From NCBI GenBank assembly GCA_900320505.1, contig ONSL01000003.1:1-45453 (forward strand): DNA of 45,453 bases. The letters are read 5' to 3'. A model generated the notes under the pieces. That model did no database searches and was not told the origin of the DNA. It worked only from the letters and a program-made list of their open reading frames with translations. Positions 1-8,689 of the stretch are shown here, one piece after another; the stretch's first letter is position 1; each line of letters begins with the position of its first letter. The position numbers and the translations under genes are program-made. Source of the stretch: an uncultured Eubacteriales bacterium. GTDB taxonomy: Bacteria > Bacillota_I > Bacilli_A > RF39 > UBA660.

Positions 1-94
1 ATTATATATTTTTACCACTTAAATGCAACTTTTAGGTTTGAATAGGTAAATGCAATATTTATTAGTTTTTAAGGTAGCATTTACTTTTACAATT

Positions 95-130
95 GAGAAG
101 AGATATTCATGTGTATCTCTTTTTCTTTTA
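95..130 (+). terminator. Rho-independent terminator of an upstream gene
   Basis: An 8-bp stem (98-105 with 114-121) with an 8-nt loop is followed by a T-rich tail. It precedes the promoter of the valine T-box and probably ends transcription of a gene left of the window. Bases 1-94 hold no gene that I can see, only an inverted repeat (46-53 with 77-84). Confidence 0.6.
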
Positions 131-133
131 CAC

Positions 134-163
134 TTGAAATTTATGTGTGTTTTATTATATAAT
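134..163 (+). promoter_or_regulatory. Promoter of the HD-HD-valS operon
   Basis: TTGAAA at 134-139 and TATAAT at 158-163 are 18 bp apart, a good sigma-A type promoter. The expected transcript starts near 170, just before the T-box leader. Confidence 0.6.
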
Positions 164-169
164 ACTTTT

Positions 170-352
170 ATCAAGTGATGATGCTTGAGGTGATATATAA
201 ACTGTTTTTAGAGAAGCTATGGCTGGTGAAAATAGTTAAATAGTTGTATATCTTGTTGCAAGCAGAGCTTTTAGGGTTGTTCCTTTATAGACTTTAGAGT
301 ATAAATTAAGGTGGTACCACGGTTTTCGTCCTTTGGCATCATCTTTTTTTAT
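170..352 (+). promoter_or_regulatory. T-box riboswitch, valine-type
   Basis: The leader senses uncharged tRNA to control the downstream aminoacyl-tRNA synthetase operon. The Stem I landmark GGCTGGTGAAA is present near 221-231. GTA at 246-248 sits where the specifier codon is expected and reads valine, matching valS in the operon. The T-box bulge TGGTACC (311-317 region) is flanked by AAGG/CCTT and ACG/CGT helices that form the antiterminator. A competing terminator pairs 310-319 with 334-343 and is followed by seven T residues (344-350). The specifier is inferred from position; the T-box core is certain. Confidence 0.9.
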
Positions 353-369
353 ATTAGGAGGTGAGAAGT

Positions 370-1104
370 ATGGATGATATTGATAAGTTATTTTTAGAAT
401 ATACTAGTAAATATGACTTTCCTGAATGCAGGTTTAAAGTAGAGCATTCTTTTAGGGTTAAAGATTTCGCTATGTCTATTGCAGAAAGTCTTAATTTTTC
501 AGAAGAAGATAAAAGGCTTGTTTACAAGGCTAGTTTACTTCATGATATAGGAAGATTTGAACAGTTTAAAAGATATCATAATTTTCGAGATAGAGATAAT
601 GAATATCATGGAGATATTGGTATTAAGGTTTTATTAAATAATGATTTAATCGATAAATTTTCAGAAAATAGTTTTGAAAGAAAGACAATTCTTAAGGTTT
701 GTAAATATCATGGAACTATGGATGAGCTTGGTGATTCTAAAGAAGATACTATTATAAAAATAGTTAGAGATAGTGATAAGATTGATATTTTAAATAGTGC
801 TTTAAAAGGAGAGATTGTTCTTCATATTGAAAATGCTAATGTATCAGATTATGCTAAAGAAACTTTTAATAATCATACTCTTTTAAATTTAAAGGAGATG
901 GCAACTCCTGCAGATAGATTTGTCGTGTGGCTTTGCTTTACATTTGATTTTAATTTTAAATATACTTTTAAATATTTAAAGGATACTAAATTACTTGATA
1001 AATTAATTATTAAATATATTAATAAAACAGATAATCAAAGTACTAAAGATGTTTATAAGGATATGGGACGAGTGATTAATAAGTATATAGAGGAGCATAT
1101 ATAA
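370..1104 (+). CDS. HD-domain phosphohydrolase, first of two paralogues
   Basis: A 244-residue cytoplasmic protein of the HD superfamily of metal-dependent phosphohydrolases. It has an early His (EHSF), a central LLHDIGRF motif near residues 56-63, a YHG motif and VRDSDKIDIL near residues 134-143, which together resemble the metal ligands of the family. The substrate cannot be read from sequence. I chose ATG 370 over GTG 361 because AGGAGG (356-361) lies 8 nt before it. It is the first gene after the valine T-box, and its stop overlaps the next start as TAATG. The next gene has the same architecture, so the pair probably arose by duplication. Co-transcription with valS suggests a link to amino-acid starvation, which is inference. 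Confidence 0.8.
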   Translation: MDDIDKLFLEYTSKYDFPECRFKVEHSFRVKDFAMSIAESLNFSEEDKRLVYKASLLHDIGRFEQFKRYHNFRDRDNEYHGDIGIKVLLNNDLIDKFSENSFERKTILKVCKYHGTMDELGDSKEDTIIKIVRDSDKIDILNSALKGEIVLHIENANVSDYAKETFNNHTLLNLKEMATPADRFVVWLCFTFDFNFKYTFKYLKDTKLLDKLIIKYINKTDNQSTKDVYKDMGRVINKYIEEHI

Positions 1105-1817
1105 TGGATTACGAGATTAAATTATTTAATGATTATTATGATACTTTTGATATGAGTAAAGAAGTTAAAATTTATGATAAATATTCTCATACTATGCGAG
1201 TCGTTAATTATGCAGAAGATATTGCTAGAAGTTTAAATTTAAGTGATTCAGATGTTACTCTTGCTAAAATTTGTGCACTTTTCCATGATATTGGTAGATT
1301 TCCTGAATGGGCAATTTATCATACTTATGATGATTCTAAAGCTTTTGATCATGGTGATAAATCATATGAAATACTTAAGTCTTTTAATTATGATAATCCT
1401 ATTGTTTTAAAGGCGATTAAATATCATAACAAGTATAGTATTCCAGATAATTTAAGTGATAGAGAAGCACTTTTTGCAAAGATTACAAGGGATGCTGATA
1501 AAATAGATATTATGGATAGGCAGGGTAATTATCTTACTGATGATAATTATACATGTAATAAAAAAATTCTTAATGCATTTAAAGAACATAGAGAACTTAA
1601 AAATAGTGATACATTAAGTAGTGGTAGTATGAATGTTGCACTTAGATGTGTTGCATTTATATTTGATATAAATTTTAAAAAGAGTTTTGAAATTATAAAT
1701 CAAAAAAATTTGGTTAATAAAAAACTTGATATGCTTTATGATAAATTTAAAAAAGATGAATTATTAGAAATAAAAGATATTTGTGATAAATATATGGAGG
1801 AGATGTTAATATGTTAG
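1104..1817 (+). CDS. HD-domain phosphohydrolase, second paralogue
   Basis: A 237-residue HD-superfamily protein, paralogous to its upstream neighbour: a His near residue 29 (KYSHTMR), LFHDIGRFPEW at about 59-69, DHGDKSYEI, and ITRDADKIDIMDR at about 127-139. These are the expected metal-binding positions, so it is probably an active hydrolase of unknown phosphorylated substrate. It starts in the TAATG overlap with the first gene and its end overlaps the valS start by 7 nt, so all three genes are likely translationally coupled and controlled by the valine T-box. The two HD proteins have diverged outside the motifs, so distinct substrates or a heterodimer are both possible. Confidence 0.8.
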   Translation: MDYEIKLFNDYYDTFDMSKEVKIYDKYSHTMRVVNYAEDIARSLNLSDSDVTLAKICALFHDIGRFPEWAIYHTYDDSKAFDHGDKSYEILKSFNYDNPIVLKAIKYHNKYSIPDNLSDREALFAKITRDADKIDIMDRQGNYLTDDNYTCNKKILNAFKEHRELKNSDTLSSGSMNVALRCVAFIFDINFKKSFEIINQKNLVNKKLDMLYDKFKKDELLEIKDICDKYMEEMLIC

Positions 1818-4345
1818 ATAAAAAATATAATCATGAAAAAGTAGAAGAAAATAAATATAAAGAGTGGATAGATAAAGGTTATTTTAAGTGTGATCCTACA
1901 TCTAAAAAGAAGCCTTTTTCAATAGTACTTCCACCACCTAATGTTACAGGTAAACTTCATTTAGGTCATGCTTGGGATGTTACACTTCAAGATATAATTA
2001 TAAGATATAAGAGAATGGAAGGCTATGATTGTTTATGGCTTCCTGGTATGGATCATGCTGCTATTGCAACAGAAGCTAAAGTTGTTAAAAGATTAAAAGA
2101 TGAGCAGGGTAAGACAAAAAGTGAAGTTGGAAGAGATAAGTTTTTGGATGAATGCTGGAAGTGGACAAAAGAGCATTCTGACACAATAAGAGCTCAATGG
2201 GCAAAACTTGGAATAAGTCTTGATTATTCTAAAGAACGCTTTACTTTAGATGATGGTATTTCTAAAGCAGTAAGACGTGTTTTTGTCAATTATTACAATA
2301 AAGGATTAATATACAGAGGAGAGAGGATGATCAACTGGGATCCTGCTGCTAAAACTGCTCTTTCTAATGAAGAGGTTATCTATAGTGAGGAAAAGAGTGC
2401 ATTTTATCATTTGAAGTATAAGCTTGCAGATAGTGATGATTATCTTGACGTTGCAACAACTCGTCCTGAAACTCTTTTTGGAGATACCGCAGTTGCTGTA
2501 AATAAAGATGACAAAAGATATAAGAAGTTTATTGGTAAAAATGTTATTCTTCCTATTATGAATAAAGAAATACCAGTTATTGCAGATCCTCATGCAGATA
2601 TGGAAAAAGGAACTGGTGTTGTTAAGATTACTCCTGCTCATGATCCTAACGATTATGAAGTTGGAAAAAGACATAATCTAGAAGTCATTCAAATAATGAA
2701 TGATGATGCTACAATGAATGATAATGTTCCTTTAAAATATAGAGGACTTACTAGAGAAGCATGTAGAGAACAAGTTGTACATGATTTAGATGATTTAGGA
2801 CTTCTTTTAAAGACTGAACCAATTGTTCATGAGGTTGGTCATTCTGAGAGAACTGGTGTTATGGTTGAACCAATGATAAAAAAACAATGGTTTGTAAAGA
2901 TGAGACCTCTTGCAGATAAGGTTCTTGAGAATCAAAAAGATCCAAAGACAAAGGTTCATTTTATTCCACCTCGTTATGAAAAAACTATGAATCACTGGAT
3001 GGAAATAACATATGACTGGTGTATTTCAAGACAACTTTGGTGGGGACATAGAATTCCTGCTTGGTATAAAGACGATAAAGTATATGTTGGAATGGAAGCT
3101 CCTAAAGAAGAAGGATGGGTTCAAGATCCAGATGTTTTAGATACTTGGTTTTCATCAGCTTTGTGGCCATTTGCGACACTTGGATGGCCTGATAATACTG
3201 ATTTGCTAAAGAGATATTATCCTAATAATGTTTTAACAACAGGATATGATATTATTCCTTTCTGGGTAAATAGAATGACTTTCCAAGGAGAAAATTTACT
3301 TGGAAAAAGACCATTTGAATACTGTCTAATACATGGTTTAATTCGTGATAAACAAGGAAGAAAATTTAGTAAGAGTTTAGGTAATGGAATTGATCCATTT
3401 GATATGATTGAAAAGTATGGCGCTGATGCTTTAAGATTTTATCTTGCAACTGATGTTGCTAATGGAACTGATATGAGGTTTGATGAGGATAAAATTAAAG
3501 CTAATTGGAATTTTATCAATAAGATATGGAATGCTTCTAGATTTTTTTTAATGAATATAGAAGATTTAAAAGAAATAAAATTTGATAATTTAAAGAATGA
3601 AGATAAATGGATTTTAACTAAATTTGAAAAGTGTGTTGATGAAGAAAAAAAATTTATGGATAAGTTCCAATTTAATAATGCTGGTGCATCTATTTACAAC
3701 TTTACTTGGAATTATTTCTGTGATTATTATATAGAGATGGCTAAATATAGTTTAGATAATCAAACTACAAAATCTGTTCTTCTATACGTACTTACTGGAA
3801 TACTTAAGATGCTTCATCCATTTATGCCTTTTGTAACAGAAGAAATATATCAAATGTTACCAGTAAAAGATGCTGAAAGTATTATGATTTCAGATTATCC
3901 TAGAAGAGAGAAGAAGTATATATTTAGTGAGGAAGAATCTGCAGTAGATGATGGAATAGAGTTTATTAAAAACTTTAGAAATATTAAAGCTGAAAATAAT
4001 ATGACTAAAGATTTAAAGGTTATGTTTGATACAGAAGATGACAATAACTTAATTGTTAAGATGTTAAAGCTTGATAATTCACTAGTTGATAAACCAACAG
4101 GAGCGAAAGCATATAAGGTATTTTCTAATAGAGTTAAAGCAACTATTTTCTTTGATAAAGTTGAAACAGAAGCTGATAAGAAGATGAAAGAGGCACAGAT
4201 TGAAGGGTTAAAAAATTCTATTGCAAGAAGAGAAAAACTGCTTGCAAATCCAAATTATGTTAATAAGGCACCAGAAAAGATTGTCAATATGGATAAACAG
4301 AAACTTGAAGAAGAGAAGAAAAAACTTGAAGAATTAACAAAGTAG
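1811..4345 (+). CDS. valS: Valyl-tRNA synthetase
   Basis: Charges tRNA-Val with valine in the cytoplasm (class I synthetase). Its 844 residues are close to the usual bacterial size. The HIGH signature appears as HLGH at residues 50-53 after PPPNVTGKL, and the KMSKS loop as KFSKS at 518-522 followed by LGNG. The CP1 editing domain (TTRPETLFGDTAVAV, GTGVVKITPAHDPND) lies between them, and the C-terminus carries the charged coiled-coil arm typical of ValRS (about 780-844). It begins inside the previous HD gene and is preceded by GGAGGAG. The valine specifier in the leader agrees with this identity. Confidence 0.97.
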   Translation: MLDKKYNHEKVEENKYKEWIDKGYFKCDPTSKKKPFSIVLPPPNVTGKLHLGHAWDVTLQDIIIRYKRMEGYDCLWLPGMDHAAIATEAKVVKRLKDEQGKTKSEVGRDKFLDECWKWTKEHSDTIRAQWAKLGISLDYSKERFTLDDGISKAVRRVFVNYYNKGLIYRGERMINWDPAAKTALSNEEVIYSEEKSAFYHLKYKLADSDDYLDVATTRPETLFGDTAVAVNKDDKRYKKFIGKNVILPIMNKEIPVIADPHADMEKGTGVVKITPAHDPNDYEVGKRHNLEVIQIMNDDATMNDNVPLKYRGLTREACREQVVHDLDDLGLLLKTEPIVHEVGHSERTGVMVEPMIKKQWFVKMRPLADKVLENQKDPKTKVHFIPPRYEKTMNHWMEITYDWCISRQLWWGHRIPAWYKDDKVYVGMEAPKEEGWVQDPDVLDTWFSSALWPFATLGWPDNTDLLKRYYPNNVLTTGYDIIPFWVNRMTFQGENLLGKRPFEYCLIHGLIRDKQGRKFSKSLGNGIDPFDMIEKYGADALRFYLATDVANGTDMRFDEDKIKANWNFINKIWNASRFFLMNIEDLKEIKFDNLKNEDKWILTKFEKCVDEEKKFMDKFQFNNAGASIYNFTWNYFCDYYIEMAKYSLDNQTTKSVLLYVLTGILKMLHPFMPFVTEEIYQMLPVKDAESIMISDYPRREKKYIFSEEESAVDDGIEFIKNFRNIKAENNMTKDLKVMFDTEDDNNLIVKMLKLDNSLVDKPTGAKAYKVFSNRVKATIFFDKVETEADKKMKEAQIEGLKNSIARREKLLANPNYVNKAPEKIVNMDKQKLEEEKKKLEELTK

Positions 4346-4349
4346 GATA

Positions 4350-4714
4350 TTTATTATATGAAGAAAAAAATCTTAAGCAAAACATAAAAATAAAAAATAT
4401 GCTTTAAAAATATTTTTAGACGATAAGAAGAATTTAGTAGAATATTACTTTGATATTATTAAAGAAAGTGTAGTAGATGATAATAAGATTCCATATTTTA
4501 TAGAGATGCTTATTTAGATATTACAATCTTTAGAGATGGAACAATTAATATTATCGATAGAGATTAACTTGATGATGCTTCAAAAAACGGCGATATATCA
4601 AAAGAAGATTATGACATTACTTTAGTTGTTGCAGATAAGTTATTAGATGAAATAAAGAATAAGACAAATGATTTATTAAATATTAAATATTTAAAATATT
4701 TGAAAGGTATGTAA
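4350..4714 (+). pseudogene. Decayed DUF402-like gene
   Basis: No intact reading frame remains, but two segments read as one DUF402-family protein (the family of Bacillus nucleoside phosphatase YgaC). The first, about 4426-4505, reads NLVEYYFDIIKES then IPYF. After a shift of frame near 4505 the second reads DAYLDITIFRDGTINIIDRD, then a TAA at 4565-4567 where a Glu codon would fit, then LDDASKNGDISKEDYD and VADKLLDEIKN to the stop at 4712-4714. At least one frameshift and one nonsense mutation are needed to explain it. This gene remnant fills the gap between valS and the U32 gene. The family call rests on recalled similarity. Confidence 0.7.
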
Positions 4715-4716
4715 TT

Positions 4717-4741
4717 AGAACCATTTATATGGTTCTTTTTA
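4717..4741 (+). terminator. Rho-independent terminator
   Basis: AGAACCAT (4717-4724) pairs with ATGGTTCT (4729-4736) around a short loop and runs into a T-tract. It lies just after the decayed DUF402-like gene and probably ends the valS transcript. Confidence 0.75.
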
Positions 4742-4793
4742 TTGCATTTATTTTTTTATTATTATATTATAAGTACTGAAAGAAGTGTTTTAT

Positions 4794-6839
4794 ATGGTGC
4801 ATGAATTACTTTCTCCTGCTGGAAATATGGAATGTTTAAAAGCTGCAGTTAATGCTGGTGCAGATGCTGTTTATTTAGGCCTTAAAAATTTTAGTGCTAG
4901 ATCTTTTGCAGGTAATTTTACAAGTGATGAATTTATAGATGCTATTTCTTACTGTCATTTAAGAGGTGTTAAAGTGTATGTTACTATGAATACTTTAGTT
5001 AAAGATGATGAAGTGGATGACTTTTTATCTTCAATTGACTTTATATATGAAAATGGTGCAGATGCTGTTCTTATGCAAGATTTTGGTATGATGATGCTTG
5101 TTAGAAAGTTATATCCTAGTTTTCCTATTCATGCATCTACTCAATTTAATAATTCTTCAATTGATACTATTAAATTTTTATATAATCTCGGTATTAAAAG
5201 AGTAGTAGTTTCAAGAGAACTTTCTCTATATGAAATTAACAGTATTGATGTTCCAGTTGAAATTGAATGCTTTATTCATGGAGCATTATGTGTATGCTAT
5301 TCTGGACTTTGCTTAATGTCTTCTATGATAGGTGGTAGGTCTGCAAATAGAGGTGCTTGTGCATATCCTTGCAGAATGATGTATAAACTTTATGATAATG
5401 ATGGCAAACTTTATAATTACAATTATCTTTTATCTACTAAAGAGTTAAATACTGCTCCTTCATTTCAAGAACTTTTAGATAGTAATATTTTAAGCTTTAA
5501 AATTGAAGGTAGAATGAAGAGCCCTGCTTATGTTTATTTTGTTACTAAATTTTATAGAAATATAATTGATGGTAAAGGTTATACTGATAAAGATGTTGAT
5601 ACTTTAAAGATTTTATTTAATAGATCTTTCACTACTGGTCATTTATTTAATCAAAATATTATTAATGGTAAATATTCTTCTCATAGAGGACTTCGTATTG
5701 GAATAGTTAAGAGTATAAATAAAAGATATATAGAACTTGATGTAGAATGTTTAAGACAAGGTGATGGTATTAGAATAGGTGATAAAGGTCTTACAGTTAA
5801 TTATTTATATGATAAAAAGTTTAATTTAATTAATGAAGCGAAAGGTATATGCTTTATTCGAAATACTTTTAAGGCTAGTAAAGAAGATACAGTTTATTTA
5901 ACTAGTAGTTTATATTTAAATAATAAGATACTTGACTATAAATATAAGAAAATTCCTGTTAATGTTTATGTTGATGCAAGAGTTGGACATAAACTCTTAA
6001 TTGATATTAATGGTATAAATACATATGGAAGTGTAGTTGATAAGGCTTTAAAAAAGAATACAAGTAAAGATGATATTTACTCTAAAGTTAATAAACTTGG
6101 TGATACACCTTATTATATAAGCAGTTTTAAATGTGATATTAGTGAAAACTCCTTTGTACCTCTTTCTTCTTTAAATAATTTAAGAAGAGATGCTATTAAA
6201 AATTATGAAGACAGTGTGTTAAAGCTAGATAGGGATTCTAAAAAAAGTATATCTTTTGAAAAGTTAGATATTCCTAGAACTTTTTATAAGTCTTTGGTTA
6301 TTAAAAACTCAAGTGAAATATCTTCTTCTTATGATAGATTTTATACTAGTAATTTTGATTTGTATAATAAACTTAAGGACAAATATGATATTTATTATAT
6401 CGAGGAAAGATGTTTATTTAAAAATAAAAATATTAAGCATAGTTTAAGAAATTATTATGGTATGCCAAATTTATCTATCTCAGATTATTCCTTTAATGTT
6501 TATAATATTTATACTGTATATTTTTTAGAAAAGCTTGGATATAAATGCGTTACTTTGAGTCCTGAATTAAATAGTTTTGAATGTGATAATTTGATTAATA
6601 ATTTTTATAATAAATTTAAGTTTTATCCAAATGTTGAAGTCCTTTATCATACAAGAGTTCTTGATATGACTATTAAGGGTAATGTTTTAAATATTGATTG
6701 TCGCAGATCCTATACTTTGGTTAATAAAGATAATTTAAAGTTTAAAGTTATTTATGATGGAAGACTTACTTATATTTATAATTTTGATTATACCAATGTT
6801 AATGCTAAATGTAATAAGAGATTTGATGATAGCATTTAA
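4794..6839 (+). CDS. Peptidase U32 family protein (RlhA/YrrO type)
   Basis: A 681-residue cytoplasmic protein of the U32 family. Despite the family name, characterised members such as RlhA act in RNA hydroxylation, so this one may modify RNA rather than cleave peptides. The N-terminus HELLSPAGNMECLKAA and the conserved block ECFIHGALCVCYSGLCLMS with ANRGACAYPCR (about residues 159-196) are diagnostic; the cysteines probably bind a cofactor. The long C-terminal half is typical of the larger U32 proteins. I chose ATG 4794 over GTG 4785 because AGAAG lies 8 nt upstream of the ATG. A small rhodanese gene follows after about 30 bp, suggesting co-expression in sulfur or RNA-modification chemistry (inference). 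Confidence 0.85.
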   Translation: MVHELLSPAGNMECLKAAVNAGADAVYLGLKNFSARSFAGNFTSDEFIDAISYCHLRGVKVYVTMNTLVKDDEVDDFLSSIDFIYENGADAVLMQDFGMMMLVRKLYPSFPIHASTQFNNSSIDTIKFLYNLGIKRVVVSRELSLYEINSIDVPVEIECFIHGALCVCYSGLCLMSSMIGGRSANRGACAYPCRMMYKLYDNDGKLYNYNYLLSTKELNTAPSFQELLDSNILSFKIEGRMKSPAYVYFVTKFYRNIIDGKGYTDKDVDTLKILFNRSFTTGHLFNQNIINGKYSSHRGLRIGIVKSINKRYIELDVECLRQGDGIRIGDKGLTVNYLYDKKFNLINEAKGICFIRNTFKASKEDTVYLTSSLYLNNKILDYKYKKIPVNVYVDARVGHKLLIDINGINTYGSVVDKALKKNTSKDDIYSKVNKLGDTPYYISSFKCDISENSFVPLSSLNNLRRDAIKNYEDSVLKLDRDSKKSISFEKLDIPRTFYKSLVIKNSSEISSSYDRFYTSNFDLYNKLKDKYDIYYIEERCLFKNKNIKHSLRNYYGMPNLSISDYSFNVYNIYTVYFLEKLGYKCVTLSPELNSFECDNLINNFYNKFKFYPNVEVLYHTRVLDMTIKGNVLNIDCRRSYTLVNKDNLKFKVIYDGRLTYIYNFDYTNVNAKCNKRFDDSI

Positions 6840-6872
6840 TAAATAATATTCATATAATACTTGGGTGATTAT

Positions 6873-7154
6873 ATGAATATTTCTTTTGACGAATATAAAA
6901 ATAAATATACTAGTGGTATTACTGTAGATGTTAGGGATGGATTTAAATATAATATCAGACATATTAATAGTTCTATAAATATTCCTGTTAATGATATTCT
7001 TTCTAATGTTAATATTTTAGATAAGAATAAAACATATTTTTTAATATGTGATAGTGGTAAGGTAAGTTTAAAGTTAAGTAGACTTCTTAATAATATTGGT
7101 TTTAATACTTATAGTATAGATGGTGGTTATAATAATATTAGATATATGATATAA
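6873..7154 (+). CDS. Single-domain rhodanese-like protein
   Basis: A 93-residue stand-alone rhodanese domain, which normally carries sulfane sulfur on a cysteine. The active-site loop CDSGKVS starts at Cys59, and the flanking TVDVRDGFKYNIRHI and SIDGGYNNIR segments match the fold. It is slightly shorter than the usual 100-110 residues. ATG 6873 follows a GGTGAT ribosome-binding site (6864-6869), which recurs through this genome; the upstream TTG at 6861 would overlap that site. It follows the U32 gene closely and is followed by a terminator, so the two probably form one transcript. Confidence 0.8.
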   Translation: MNISFDEYKNKYTSGITVDVRDGFKYNIRHINSSINIPVNDILSNVNILDKNKTYFLICDSGKVSLKLSRLLNNIGFNTYSIDGGYNNIRYMI

Positions 7155-7179
7155 AGACTAGCGTTGTTAGTCTTTTTTT
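7155..7179 (+). terminator. Rho-independent terminator
   Basis: AGACTA (7155-7160) pairs with TAGTCT (7168-7173) and is followed by a run of T. It closes the U32-rhodanese unit. Confidence 0.75.
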
Positions 7180-7253
7180 ACACTTAACACTTTGCAAGTT
7201 GTTACAAATAGACTAAAGTTTTTTCAAGAAGATTATATTAGAATATATCAAGA

Positions 7254-7561
7254 ATGAATAATAATAATTCGTATAACAAAAGTATATCTATATTAGAAGA
7301 TAAGTATAATGAAGTAAAAAATGAGTTTCAAAATTTATATGATAATTATTAATTTTATAGTACAGACTATTCTTAATTTATAAATAGAATTAATTATTTA
7401 GCCTCTATTTTATCTTCTTATGGAATTAAAACTGATGATGCTTTAAAACTTAATGATGATTTAAATTTCTTAAGAAAAAAATTATAGGTTTAGAGAAAAA
7501 TATTAGTAATTCTGCAAAGAAAAAATTAAAAAAAATAAATTTATATGATAAAATTAGATAA
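7254..7561 (+). pseudogene. Decayed gene for a small charged helical protein
   Basis: Reading from ATG 7254 gives SISILEDKYNEVKNEFQNLY, then a TAA. The same frame continues with another TAA eight codons later, then FINRINYLASILSSYG and IKTDDALKLNDDLNFLRKK. A shift near 7483 then gives IIGLEKNISNSAKKKLKK up to a stop at 7559-7561, 14 nt before rmuC. The continuous amphipathic character across two stops and a frameshift suggests a recently broken coding region. I do not recognise the family. It accounts for the otherwise empty gap 7180-7574. Confidence 0.5.
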
Positions 7562-7574
7562 GAAGGTGATTTAA

Positions 7575-8660
7575 ATGGAAATGGTTATTATTATATTACT
7601 TATCGTTGTTATTATACTTTTGATAGTTAATATTATTTCATCTCATATGAGCAGGCTTAATAATGCTGACGTTACTGAAAGACTTGGTAAGTTTGAAGTA
7701 GATATTATGAAAGAACTTGATGATTTTAGAGATAATTTTAGCAAGAGCATTACAACTGATTTTGATAAGTTAAACGATACAATAGAGAAGAGATTAATGC
7801 TTATAAATGATAAGGTTAATGAAAGACTTGATACTAATTTTGAAAAGACAAATAAAACTTTCATTAATGTTTTAGAGCGACTTTCTAAAATAGACGAGGC
7901 TCAAAAGAAAATTGATAATCTATCTTCTGATATAGTAAGTTTGGAAAGTGTTCTTACTGATAAGAAGAGTAGGGGTATATTTGGTGAGGTTAACTTAAAG
8001 CATATTTTTGTTTCTGTCTTTGGAGAAAATAATGACAAGATATATAGACTTCAATATACTCTTTCTAATGGTTATATAGCAGATTCTGTTCTTTTTGCAC
8101 CAGAGCCTCTTGGAACTATCGCAATTGATTCTAAATTTCCACTTGAAAATTATCAAAAGATGGTTGACCAGAAAAATATGAAAGATAGGGATTATTATAC
8201 AAAACTATTTAAGCAAGATGTTAAAAAGCATATTGATGCTATTTCAGATAAATATATAGTACCAGGTGAAACTGCAGATCAAGCTATTATGTTTTTACCA
8301 GCAGAAGCAATTTTTGCTGAGATTAATGCATATCATCAAGACATAATTGATTATGCTTATAAAAAGCATGTTTGGATTACTAGTCCTACAACTCTTATTT
8401 CAACTCTTACTGTTGTTGAAATGATTATTAAAAATATGGAAAGGGATAAGTATACTAAAGTTATTCATGATGAACTTAATAAATTAGGAGTTGAGTTTTC
8501 TAGGTATAAGGAACGTTGGGATAAACTTTCTCGTTCAATTGCTACAGTTAATAAAGATGTAGAAAACTTTTCAATTACTACTGATAAGATTTCTAAAAAA
8601 TTTGATCTTATTAGCAAGGCTGATATTAAAGAACTTTCAAATAGTGATAATTCTAAATAA
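7575..8660 (+). CDS. rmuC: RmuC-family protein
   Basis: A 361-residue member of the RmuC family, linked in E. coli to limiting inversion of short repeats and predicted to have a restriction-endonuclease-like fold. It has an N-terminal membrane segment (about residues 3-22), a coiled coil (about 30-125) and the conserved domain with SRGIFGEVNLKHIF, IAIDSKFPLENYQ and AIMFLPAEAIFAEI. The DSKFP and downstream acidic and lysine positions fit the predicted nuclease core. The start has an AAGGTGAT ribosome-binding site. A terminator directly follows the stop codon, so it is probably a single-gene transcript. Confidence 0.88.
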   Translation: MEMVIIILLIVVIILLIVNIISSHMSRLNNADVTERLGKFEVDIMKELDDFRDNFSKSITTDFDKLNDTIEKRLMLINDKVNERLDTNFEKTNKTFINVLERLSKIDEAQKKIDNLSSDIVSLESVLTDKKSRGIFGEVNLKHIFVSVFGENNDKIYRLQYTLSNGYIADSVLFAPEPLGTIAIDSKFPLENYQKMVDQKNMKDRDYYTKLFKQDVKKHIDAISDKYIVPGETADQAIMFLPAEAIFAEINAYHQDIIDYAYKKHVWITSPTTLISTLTVVEMIIKNMERDKYTKVIHDELNKLGVEFSRYKERWDKLSRSIATVNKDVENFSITTDKISKKFDLISKADIKELSNSDNSK

Positions 8661-8689
8661 GACTTCATATAATTAATGAGGTCTTTTTT
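8661..8689 (+). terminator. Terminator whose 3' arm carries the next gene's ribosome-binding site
   Basis: GACTTCAT (8661-8668) pairs with ATGAGGTC (8676-8683), followed by six T and immediately by ATG 8690. The only SD-like sequence for that ATG is GAGG at 8678-8681, inside the 3' arm. Read-through mRNA would have its ribosome-binding site sequestered. Confidence 0.7.

Noticed and set aside
177..184. Perfect complement between GATGATGC (177-184) and the 3' arm of the valine T-box terminator
   Set aside because: The isoleucine T-box has no equivalent although its terminator arm is identical, so the pairing is probably chance.
2306..2995. Minus-strand open frames inside valS
   Set aside because: They lie wholly inside valS in the opposite direction with no ribosome-binding site; the same holds for those within ileS, lepA, murE and the cassette genes.
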